DNA from: an uncultured Fluviicola sp.
GTDB taxonomy: Bacteria > Bacteroidota > Bacteroidia > Flavobacteriales_D > Crocinitomicaceae
NCBI GenBank assembly: GCA_913009205.1
Contig: CAJVYC010000001.1
Location: 62,001 to 126,000, forward strand
DNA: 64,000 bases
Direction of reading: 5' to 3'
The translations under genes and the position numbers were made by a program. Of this stretch, positions 24,555 through 31,243 are shown piece by piece; position 1 is the first letter of the stretch, and each line of letters opens with the position of its first letter. The notes below the pieces were generated by a model. The model saw nothing but the letters and a program-made list of their open reading frames with translations, was not told where the DNA came from and searched no databases.

Positions 24555-24932
24555 ATGAAAACAAACACATTAAAATCAGATACTCTAGGAATCATGTCCA
24601 GTACTTTATGTATGATTCATTGTACTATTACTCCATTCCTATTTATAGCCCAAACATGCTCGGATGTTTGCTGTGCAACGGCCCCAACTTGGTGGCTCTG
24701 GATCGACCTTTCGTTTCTAATAATCTCAATGTTTGCTATAAGCCATGCCGTAAAAAACTCCTCCAAGCAATGGGTGAAGTATGCCATGTGGACGAATTGG
24801 TCTTTTCTACTACTCTTAGTTACAAACGAACAGCTAGAGTTATTTTCAATTTTTGAATATGCAATTTTTATCCCCGGCCTGTCTTTAGTAGCCCTCCATT
24901 TTTACAACTTAAAATATTGTGCATGTCAATAA
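24555..24932 (+). CDS. MerC domain-containing membrane protein
   Basis: A 125-residue protein of the MerC family with four likely membrane helices. The first contains SSTLCMIHCTITPFLF, the cysteine-bearing metal site of MerC (Cys near residues 18 and 22); further cysteines follow in TCSDVCCATAPTWWLW and a terminal CAC. MerC proteins move mercury in resistance operons, but in Bacteroidota lone copies next to Fur/Zur regulators point to uptake of another metal, likely zinc. The ATG at 24555 gives the family N terminus; a longer frame from 24495 would start within operator 1. Confidence 0.78.
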   Translation: MKTNTLKSDTLGIMSSTLCMIHCTITPFLFIAQTCSDVCCATAPTWWLWIDLSFLIISMFAISHAVKNSSKQWVKYAMWTNWSFLLLLVTNEQLELFSIFEYAIFIPGLSLVALHFYNLKYCACQ

Positions 24933-25261
24933 CACTCTTGATGTACTAATCAAAACTTGACGTATGATACCAAAAACCTTTGATGAATGGCCTGTTCAAA
25001 GAGCCTATGCTCTTGAATGAGTATGTATAATTGGCACCAACACACAAAGTTTAAGCATAAGCTCTATTCTCCGTTTATTCAGTCAAGTATAAGAATCTAA
25101 ACTCAAAAGCTTATTGGCTTTTTCTTGGCTTCGAAAAAACAAACTTTGAAACCCGCGTATTGCGCAGCTTCAAAACGTAATGCGTAACTAAAAGTTGCAA
25201 TAGAAAGCCAATTTCTTAGGGCCTCTAATAAATGACATTACGATTTGGCCATTCAATAAAC
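24933..25261. other. Gene-free stretch, possibly with a short gene remnant
   Basis: No full gene is visible. At 24964-25020 a short frame reads MIPKTFDEWPVQRAYALE before a stop; its first nine residues look like the start of a small Bacteroidota protein family, so this may be the stump of a lost gene. The rest shows no protein-like frame. Confidence 0.35.
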
Positions 25262-25302
25262 GAAAAAAGACCTCCCACTGCTGAAAGGCCTCTTTTTATA
25301 CG
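25262..25302 (-). terminator. Probable terminator of the fasciclin gene
   Basis: On the minus strand, just after the fasciclin stop, AAAAAGA..CCT pairs with AGG..TCTTTTT around a loop of about 12 bases, with a two-base bulge, and ends in a T run. Imperfect but well placed. Confidence 0.6.
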
Positions 25303-25317
25303 AAAATAAATTCCTAC

Positions 25318-25830
25318 TTACTTGGGCATAACAACCGTATCTATAACATGAATAACACCATTACTTCCCATTACATCAGTTGCGGTAATTTCACTGACAT
25401 TTCCATTTGCGTCTTTCAACCAAATTTTGTTGTCTTTTTGCATTACTGTTATTACTTGACCATTTAATGTTTCTAATTCAACAGTACCATTACCTTTCTT
25501 TAGAGCGGCAACAACGTCCTTCGAAGTTAATTTTCCAGAAACTACATGATACGTCAAGATATTGACTAATGCTTTTTTGTTGTCTTTTTCCAATAGAGAA
25601 GCTAACGTTTCGGCATCGATTTTCGCAAAAGCATCGTTTGTCGGAGCAAAAACGGTAAATGGCCCCTCTCCCTGCAATGCTCTTACTAAATCAGCAGCTG
25701 CAAGAGCCGTTACTAAAGTTGTAAAATTTTCGTTATTAACGGCAACATCTACTATCGTTTCTTGAGCGCTACTATTTTTAGAAAAGGCTAAACAAGAGAT
25801 CAATGTTAAACTAAGGACTAATTTGTTCAT
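25318..25830 (-). CDS. Secreted fasciclin (FAS1) domain protein
   Basis: A 170-residue exported protein: signal peptide (LVLSLTLISCLAFSKNSSAQ) and one FAS1 domain. The H1 and H2 boxes are present: FTVFAPTNDAFAKI near residue 60 and NGVIHVIDTVVMP at the C terminus, with LTYHVVSGKLTSKDV between. FAS1 proteins mediate adhesion or bind ligands; here the single domain is probably periplasmic or outer-membrane associated. The Cys in the signal region lies too early and without a lipobox to call a lipoprotein with confidence. A TATCTTTG promoter element and a long inverted repeat lie upstream. Confidence 0.9.
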   Translation of the reverse strand: MNKLVLSLTLISCLAFSKNSSAQETIVDVAVNNENFTTLVTALAAADLVRALQGEGPFTVFAPTNDAFAKIDAETLASLLEKDNKKALVNILTYHVVSGKLTSKDVVAALKKGNGTVELETLNGQVITVMQKDNKIWLKDANGNVSEITATDVMGSNGVIHVIDTVVMPK

Positions 25831-25861
25831 AATATTTATTTTAATTGTTTTTAATTTTACT

Positions 25862-25869
25862 CAAAGATA
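25862..25869 (-). promoter_or_regulatory. -7 element TATCTTTG of the fasciclin gene
   Basis: Exact TAnnTTTG match on the minus strand, 31 bases before the ATG. The place where a -33 TTG would be is occupied by the inverted repeat at 25886-25917, as expected for a promoter needing an activator. Confidence 0.5.
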
Positions 25870-25885
25870 TACTAAACATTTGATT

Positions 25886-25917
25886 TTGTTTAACTTTTAT
25901 TTATTTAAGTTAAACAA
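25886..25917. promoter_or_regulatory. Operator-like inverted repeat upstream of fasciclin
   Basis: Two perfect 11-base arms, TTGTTTAACTT and AAGTTAAACAA, are separated by 10 bases, so arm centres are 21 bases (two helical turns) apart. It covers the -33 region of the fasciclin promoter and has no T run, so it reads as a dimeric regulator site rather than a terminator. Confidence 0.6.
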
Positions 25918-25978
25918 TAATAATTTACCCCTGTTATATCAGAGCTTCGGACTAATGCGAATTAAGCCAAATGAAACT

Positions 25979-26000
25979 CAAGAACCATAAAGGGTTCTTG
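25979..26000. repeat. Hairpin CAAGAACC / GGTTCTTG with a nearby partial copy
   Basis: A perfect 8-base inverted repeat with a 6-base loop. A related, less paired copy (AAGAACCTCAAAGGGATCT) starts at 26062, 82 bases on. Role unknown; it lies upstream of the DUF6268 gene. Confidence 0.45.
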
Positions 26001-26130
26001 TTTCGAAATAATACTTATCTGTTATCAAAACAATCTTTATCTTCGGAAAACAATTTTTATTAAGAACCTCAAAGGGATCTCAAATGAAAACGATGAAAAA
26101 ATCTGATGCCGCTAAACCTAATCAAGACAA

Positions 26131-27090
26131 GTGAAAAGAATTAACTTAACTTTCATTCTGCTAGTTTGTTCAAGTGCGGCTAGCGCGCAAGACTACATAG
26201 ACCTTTTCAAGTTCGACTACGCTAATACTCCCGTCAATAAATTTGACACAACAGAAGTAACAACTAGGCTTCAGGAAATAAACGGGGACCTGACTGTTCC
26301 TATTGCGATTAATGACAATTTTGCGTTGTTAACTGGAATCACATTTGAGAATGCCTCAGCCTCTTTTAATCCTGATCGTAAAGTAGAATCCTTGACTGGA
26401 ATAACCTTGAAGCTTGGTGCGAATATTAAATTCAATTCAAAATGGAGTGGTACCTACTTAATACTTCCTAAAATATCTTCAGATTTAAAGAAGATTTCCA
26501 ATCAGGATTTTCAATTTGGCGGCGCTGTGCTAATGAAATACTCCAAATCAAGTAACTTCAGTTATAAGTTCGGTGTCTACGCAAACAATGAACTTTTCGG
26601 CGCATTTATTGTTCCAATATTTGGATTTTACTACTTAAGCCTCTCTCAGAAATTTGAAGTAAAAGTACTACTCCCACTCACCGCAGACCTCAACTATTCG
26701 ATAACAAAAAGTGTTCGGTTCGGGCTAAATTTCAGAGGACAAGTAAGAACTTATAATGTAAATACGCCTGTGGAATTAGAGACGAATCGGTATTTGACAA
26801 AATCTGCGAACGATGTTTACGCCTATTGCCAATACGGAATGAAAAATGGTTTAAATTTCCAGCTAGGATTTGGACGTTCTTTCGCAAGATCATACCGGAT
26901 GTACAACGAGAAAGTTTCCTTGGGTATTCCACTCTACTATTTTGGAAATAATCGCACGCAACTCAACATGGATTTTTCTGACGGTTGGCTCTTTAAAGCA
27001 ACTGTTTTTTACCGCTTGAAATTAGGGAAGACCACAGCAAATAGAGTCAAAAACATAGAGAAGCCAAATACCGATTCACTGGTCGAATAA
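26131..27090 (+). CDS. DUF6268 family outer membrane beta-barrel protein
   Basis: A 319-residue exported protein starting at GTG. Signal peptide INLTFILLVCSSAASAQ, then DYIDLFKFDYANTPVNKF, the conserved opening of DUF6268, followed by alternating strands of an outer membrane barrel and the end GWLFKATVFYRLKLGK. The family is of unknown function and common in Bacteroidota. No ATG gives a complete signal peptide, so GTG is accepted. A gene remnant follows immediately. Confidence 0.75.
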   Translation: MKRINLTFILLVCSSAASAQDYIDLFKFDYANTPVNKFDTTEVTTRLQEINGDLTVPIAINDNFALLTGITFENASASFNPDRKVESLTGITLKLGANIKFNSKWSGTYLILPKISSDLKKISNQDFQFGGAVLMKYSKSSNFSYKFGVYANNELFGAFIVPIFGFYYLSLSQKFEVKVLLPLTADLNYSITKSVRFGLNFRGQVRTYNVNTPVELETNRYLTKSANDVYAYCQYGMKNGLNFQLGFGRSFARSYRMYNEKVSLGIPLYYFGNNRTQLNMDFSDGWLFKATVFYRLKLGKTTANRVKNIEKPNTDSLVE

Positions 27091-27093
27091 TTA

Positions 27094-27230
27094 ATGAAAA
27101 GCCGTTTTATTTCCATTTAAAAAAACAAGCGAACACAGATTTGGATTTAATGCTTGTGGAGAAATCGTTGCACATCAAGTGAGGTGTTACGGAGATGCCT
27201 GGAGCTTTTATGACGAAATAGAGTATTAAC
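27094..27230 (+). pseudogene. Small gene remnant
   Basis: An ATG at 27094 opens only eight codons (MKSRFISI) before TAA. One frame over, without a start codon, a protein-like frame runs from 27099 to the stop at 27230, including KKTSEHRFGFNACGEIVAHQ and YGDAWSFYDEIEY. A single-base shift near 27117 would join the two. The origin of the protein is not recognised. Confidence 0.35.
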
Positions 27231-27250
27231 GTTTTGAAAAAACCTACTTA

Positions 27251-27847
27251 TTAAGGAACAATAAACTTCCCTATAACTTCAGACTTAATTCCTTCCGGAT
27301 GTATTGAATAGAAATACATTCCCGATTCAAATTCGGAAGCATTCAATATAACAAACTCAGATGTTGTTTGCTCTGACTTCACGATAATTCCTGCGCTTGA
27401 ATAAATATTCAATGTTAAAAGAGTGTTCGTTTCGTTATCAAAAAACAATTCGGATCCCTCAGCAATTGGATTTGGTCGAAGCAAAGCGTTATTAAATCCT
27501 AAATCAATAACCTCAGCGCTTACAATCCATGAAAACCCAATTCCCCCGAGACTTAATCTATAAAAATTGACCTCATTTTTCTCAGGATCAAGATGCGTAA
27601 AACCATATTCGATTTGTGCTTGTGAACTTCCGCAAGTACCTTCAATACTTCCAATTTTTGTGAAGTCGACCGAATCGATTGAATGAAATATTTCAACGCC
27701 ATTGCATGTATTTCCTTGCTTGATCGCAAATGTCAAAAGCACCTTTCCGTTAAACTCAGATGCCGTAAAATCGTTAATCACATCTTCGTTTTGAGACAAA
27801 GAAGTAAAGCATATCAGCATAAAAAATAAGGCGGATGCAACTTTCAT
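27251..27847 (-). CDS. Small T9SS cargo protein with C-terminal sorting domain
   Basis: A 198-residue exported protein: signal VASALFFMLICFTSLSQ, a central fibronectin-III-like domain of about 90 residues (NDFTASEFNGKVLLTFAIKQ, then VEIFHSIDSVDFTKIG), and a C-terminal type A sorting domain (RPNPIAEGSELFFDNE, then LNIYSSAGIIVKSEQT and SGMYFYSI). Proteins with this tail are moved across the outer membrane by the type IX system and attached or released at the surface. The body is too small for an enzyme; an adhesin or binding role is possible. A cysteine pair may form a disulphide. Confidence 0.78.
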   Translation of the reverse strand: MKVASALFFMLICFTSLSQNEDVINDFTASEFNGKVLLTFAIKQGNTCNGVEIFHSIDSVDFTKIGSIEGTCGSSQAQIEYGFTHLDPEKNEVNFYRLSLGGIGFSWIVSAEVIDLGFNNALLRPNPIAEGSELFFDNETNTLLTLNIYSSAGIIVKSEQTTSEFVILNASEFESGMYFYSIHPEGIKSEVIGKFIVP

Positions 27848-27900
27848 AACACTTAATTTAACGTATTGTATCCAACTTTCTTACAATAAAACTGTTAAAA

Positions 27901-28152
27901 CTAAGCGTTGACCTTTGCATTGGCCTCCATCCAGCCACCGCCGTTCTCACATTCTAAACCTTTTGATGCAAAATACTGAGCGGCCTGCCCACTTCGTCCT
28001 CCACTAGCGCAACAGAACATAACAGGTGTTTCTAAGGCCATTATTTCGGCCTCTCTTTTCTGCACTTCTTGCAAAGGAATATTAATTGATCCTGCAACAT
28101 GTCCTCCTGCAAATTCAACTTCTGTTCTTACATCTACTACTGTATATTTCAT
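27901..28152 (-). CDS. Single-domain rhodanese-like protein
   Basis: An 83-residue rhodanese domain, cytoplasmic. It has VVDVRTEVEFAGGHVAGSIN and the active loop CCASGGRSGQA, whose second cysteine would carry the persulfide, and a closing helix ending in the WMEANAKV. The ATG at 28152 gives the normal family start MKYTVVDVR; a TTG at 28171-28173 would add seven residues. Sulfur transfer partner unknown. Confidence 0.85.
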   Translation of the reverse strand: MKYTVVDVRTEVEFAGGHVAGSINIPLQEVQKREAEIMALETPVMFCCASGGRSGQAAQYFASKGLECENGGGWMEANAKVNA

Positions 28153-28202
28153 ATTAATTGTGGTTAATTTCAAACAAAGTTAATCTATAGAATCGGAGGG
28201 AA

Positions 28203-28883
28203 TCAACCCTTCTCAAAAAACTGCCATAAAGGTTCTTGCGGAACCGGAGCCAAAACCTTTATTGGCTCTTTTGAAGTTGGGTGGCTAAATTCTAAAATTC
28301 GCGCATGCAAGTGAATTGAAGCATCTTTGTTTGAACGACGTGCGCCGTATTTCACATCACCTTTGATAATACAACCGATATTTGCCAATTGGCAACGAAT
28401 TTGATGATGACGTCCCGTTTCAAGTTCAATCTCTAGCAAATGGTATTTATCCGAAGACGCTACCCATTTGTAATTTAAGATTGCTTTTTTCGAACCGTTC
28501 GTTTCCGTTTCGCTGACGTATGATTTGTTTTGTTTTTCGTTTTTCTTTAGGAAATCCATAAGTTGGCCGTTCTTGTTCGTTGGCATTTTCTCAACTATGG
28601 CCCAATAGACTTTTCGGGTTTCGTGGTTTCTGAATTGCTCGTTCAGTCTTGAAAGCCCTTTACTCGTCCGAGCAAAAACCAACGCACCGCTCGTTGGTCG
28701 ATCCAACCGATGCACAACACCGCAAAACACATTCCCAGGCTTATTGAACGCTTCACGAATGTATTCCTTTACATGTTCTGACAATGGCGTGTCTCCTGTT
28801 TTATCTCCTTGAACAATATCCGAAGCACGTTTATTGACAACGATGGTGTGGTTGTCGATATGGAGAACTTGAATGCTATGCAT
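28203..28883 (-). CDS. RluA-family pseudouridine synthase
   Basis: A 226-residue pseudouridine synthase without an S4 domain. The catalytic motif is HRLDRPTSGALVFARTSKGL with the nucleophilic Asp near residue 56; ETGRHHQIRCQLANIG near 155 completes the active site. Short RluA relatives like this act on 23S rRNA or tRNA; the target (RluC/RluA/TruC type) cannot be told. An in-frame TTG precedes the ATG at 28883. It lies just downstream of panB on the same strand with a 31-base AT-rich repeat between them. Confidence 0.88.
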   Translation of the reverse strand: MHSIQVLHIDNHTIVVNKRASDIVQGDKTGDTPLSEHVKEYIREAFNKPGNVFCGVVHRLDRPTSGALVFARTSKGLSRLNEQFRNHETRKVYWAIVEKMPTNKNGQLMDFLKKNEKQNKSYVSETETNGSKKAILNYKWVASSDKYHLLEIELETGRHHQIRCQLANIGCIIKGDVKYGARRSNKDASIHLHARILEFSHPTSKEPIKVLAPVPQEPLWQFFEKG

Positions 28884-28885
28884 CA

Positions 28886-28914
28886 ATTATGAATTCATAA
28901 TTATTAATTGATAA
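28886..28914. repeat. AT-rich palindromic repeat between panB and the RluA-type gene
   Basis: ATTATGAATTCATAAT is a perfect palindrome followed by ATTAATTGATAATTAAT. It belongs to the same family of intergenic words as the repeats at 23041, 31141 and 55955. Confidence 0.45.
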
Positions 28915-29730
28915 TTAATATTGTTCCTCCTCATTCGGAAAGTCTCCACTTCGAACATCATTGATATATTCTTTGAAAGATCCCGTCATTTGCTCGTATA
29001 AGTTATTGTACTTGCGCAAGAACCGTGGATTGAATTCATTATTAATTCCAAGCATATCGTGAACAACTAAAACTTGTCCATCAACCCCGCCGCCGGCACC
29101 AATCCCAATAATCGGAATCGTTATTTCTTTGGCAACTTTCGTTGCTAAATCAGCTGGAATCTTCTCCAAAACGATCGCAAAACAACCTGCTGCCTCCAAC
29201 GCTTTTGCATCTTCAATCAATAGAGCTGCTTCGTCTTTTTCTTTCGCTCTTACAACGTACGTTCCAAACTTATAAATCGACTGAGGCGTTAACCCTAAGT
29301 GTCCCATAACTGGAATTCCTGCCGTAAGAATACGCGTGATTGATTCAAGAATTTCTTGTCCTCCTTCCATTTTCACAGAGTGTGCTCCCGACTCTTTCAT
29401 AATCCGAATTGCACTTGACAAGGCTTCTTTCGAGTTTCCTTGGTACGATCCAAACGGTAAATCAACAACGACAAGCGCCCTGTCGACTCCTCTAACAACA
29501 GAAGAAGCGTGGTAAATCATTTCATTCAAGGTAATTGGAAGCGTTGTCTCGTGCCCCGCCATTACGTTTGATGCTGAATCACCAACAAGGATTACATCAA
29601 TTCCAGCATTATCAATAATACGTGCCATCGAAAAATCATACCCTGTTAGCATAGTAATCTTCTCTCCTGCGTTCTTCATCTCCTGAAGTACATGTGTGGT
29701 AACCTTCTTTACATCCTTGTGAACTGACAT
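28915..29730 (-). CDS. panB: 3-methyl-2-oxobutanoate hydroxymethyltransferase
   Basis: PanB (ketopantoate hydroxymethyltransferase) makes ketopantoate from alpha-ketoisovalerate and methylene-tetrahydrofolate, the first step of pantothenate synthesis. The 271-residue protein shows [20 protein letters not shown] near residue 25, the metal ligand in [26 protein letters not shown] near residue 90 and the catalytic [14 protein letters not shown] near 200. Length is typical. panC and panD are not in the window, but coaD, which acts later in CoA synthesis, is at 1989. Confidence 0.95.
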   Translation of the reverse strand: MSVHKDVKKVTTHVLQEMKNAGEKITMLTGYDFSMARIIDNAGIDVILVGDSASNVMAGHETTLPITLNEMIYHASSVVRGVDRALVVVDLPFGSYQGNSKEALSSAIRIMKESGAHSVKMEGGQEILESITRILTAGIPVMGHLGLTPQSIYKFGTYVVRAKEKDEAALLIEDAKALEAAGCFAIVLEKIPADLATKVAKEITIPIIGIGAGGGVDGQVLVVHDMLGINNEFNPRFLRKYNNLYEQMTGSFKEYINDVRSGDFPNEEEQY

Positions 29731-29941
29731 AATCTTCTCGTTTTTTGTCCGAAATTACACAAAAGGTGTGGGAATAGAGTTATCAATTATGAGTTATACG
29801 GCTAGAGTTTAGATGAGAGGGCTTTGAATTATTAGTTATAATAGTCTTGTAAAGGAATTCATCTAAAGTCCAAATTCTAAAATCTATTCATAAATTTGTA
29901 AAAAAAACATTCGTGCAAATGGTTGTATCGGAATTTATTCG

Positions 29942-29987
29942 TAATATTGCACCCCCAATTGGGGTATAGATAAAGAAATAAACAGAG
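29942..29987 (+). promoter_or_regulatory. rplS leader with palindrome CCCCAATTGGGG
   Basis: TAATATTG (29942-29949) fits the -7 element with one mismatch, and right behind it CCCCAATTGGGG (29953-29964) is a perfect palindrome that would sit at the very 5' end of the messenger. It may be a small 5' hairpin that stabilises the mRNA or a protein-binding site; this is inference. Confidence 0.4.
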
Positions 29988-30338
29988 ATGGATTTTATAA
30001 AAGAACTTGAAAGTGAACTGATTGAAATGAACACACTTCCGGATTTCGGTAGCGGTGATACAGTTGATGTTTCATATAAGATTAAAGAGGGTGCTAAGGA
30101 ACGTATTCAGCAGTTTCGAGGTGTTGTCCTTCAACGTAAAGGTTCAGGAAGAACTGAGTCGTTTACAGTTAGAAAAATGTCTGGAAATATTGGTGTTGAG
30201 CGTATCTTCCCAGTACACTCTCCATTCATTGAGAGTATCAAAATAACTAAGAAAGGTAGCGTTCGTAGAGCTCGTATCTTCTACTTCAGAGAGAGAACAG
30301 GTAAATCTGCTCGTATCAAGGAGAAGAGAATGAACTAG
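29988..30338 (+). CDS. rplS: 50S ribosomal protein L19
   Basis: L19 lies at the subunit interface of the large ribosomal subunit. The 116-residue protein has the standard core: [55 protein letters not shown] and the final [16 protein letters not shown]. It is transcribed alone, between its own promoter region and a strong terminator, rather than in the usual rimM-trmD-rplS operon. Confidence 0.97.
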   Translation: MDFIKELESELIEMNTLPDFGSGDTVDVSYKIKEGAKERIQQFRGVVLQRKGSGRTESFTVRKMSGNIGVERIFPVHSPFIESIKITKKGSVRRARIFYFRERTGKSARIKEKRMN

Positions 30339-30364
30339 GAGCTTCCTTCAAAATACATTTAAAG

Positions 30365-30407
30365 GCCTTTTATCACCGAAATACTCGGATTGATAAAAGG
30401 CTTTTTT
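30365..30407 (+). terminator. Strong terminator after rplS
   Basis: GCCTTTTATCA pairs with TGATAAAAGGC, and an inner CCGA/TCGG stem extends the hairpin; six T residues follow. It ends 10 bases before the GTG of the lysozyme gene. Confidence 0.9.
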
Positions 30408-30417
30408 ATTTTTACAG

Positions 30418-31146
30418 GTGTCGCAATTCAAAAAACGCAATCCAAATCAAACTTTTACGTTCGGACTAATAGCAGTTCTTGCTTTGGTAATTGGATATGC
30501 AGTATACAACAAAACCCCTAACTCAACTTCTTCTGAGCTTATTGGAATACGTGAACTCCCTCCGAGTTTTAAAAGCCATGGAATTGATATTTCAAGATAC
30601 CAAGGCGAAATTGATTGGTCCATATTTTTCGATGAAGCCAACGCAAAGATTTCATTTGTTTACTGTAAAGCCACAGAAGGCGTTTCTCTTGTTGATGCCA
30701 AATACACGTCAAACAGAAGCAAGTTGCGCGAATACAATAAAGCATTTGGCGTCTACCATTTCTTTAGGCCAAAGCTGGATGCAGAATCACAAGCAAAGCA
30801 CTTTCTAAGCAATTATACGCCTAAAGGAAACGAACTTCCCCCGGTTCTTGATGTGGAAACTAAAAGTGTCTCAGATACAAAATTGATGAGCGGAATGAAG
30901 GTTTGGTTGGAGCTTGTAGAAAAGAAAACGGGAAAGCGGCCAGTCATTTACACTTCGTATCACTTCTACAACACGAAATTCAAAAACCATTTTAAAAACT
31001 ATCAATTTTGGATTGCGAATTACAGCCGTCGAAGCGAACGAATGACGGACGACAGAATTATTCACTGGCAATACAGTGATCGTGGTGGAATACCTGGAAT
31101 TAAAGGGCTAGTGGATTTAAACTTCTCGAAACAGGAGTTCAATTGA
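30418..31146 (+). CDS. GH25 family lysozyme, membrane-anchored
   Basis: A 242-residue glycosyl hydrolase family 25 protein, which cleaves peptidoglycan glycan strands. One N-terminal helix (FTFGLIAVLALVIGYAVY) anchors or exports it. The domain starts at GIDISRYQGEIDW near residue 50, with the catalytic acids in LDVETK near residue 138 and the aspartates in the first strand; FWIANYSRR and HWQYSDRG are also typical. Start is GTG with no suitable ATG upstream. The preceding rplS terminator leaves almost no space, so its promoter must overlap that hairpin, or it relies on readthrough. Confidence 0.85.
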   Translation: MSQFKKRNPNQTFTFGLIAVLALVIGYAVYNKTPNSTSSELIGIRELPPSFKSHGIDISRYQGEIDWSIFFDEANAKISFVYCKATEGVSLVDAKYTSNRSKLREYNKAFGVYHFFRPKLDAESQAKHFLSNYTPKGNELPPVLDVETKSVSDTKLMSGMKVWLELVEKKTGKRPVIYTSYHFYNTKFKNHFKNYQFWIANYSRRSERMTDDRIIHWQYSDRGGIPGIKGLVDLNFSKQEFN

Positions 31147-31225
31147 TAATTATGAGTTATAAGAAACAAGGAATTTAAATACCGAACCTCATCTTAACTC
31201 CCCCCTTAATTCATAATTACCAATT
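31141..31225. repeat. MITE-like inverted repeat between convergent genes
   Basis: Arms at 31141-31160 and 31206-31225 match in 17 of 20 bases when one is inverted (AATTGATAATTATGAGTTAT against AATTGGTAATTATGAATTAA), spaced by 45 bases. The first arm overlaps the lysozyme stop codon. It can fold into a long hairpin and may end transcription from both sides. Confidence 0.5.
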
Positions 31226-31243
31226 AATGATTCCGAATTCTCT

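Noticed and set aside
24933-25261. Structured RNA in the gap after merC
   Set aside because: No stable long stem was found by eye; only a weak gene stump at 24964-25020.
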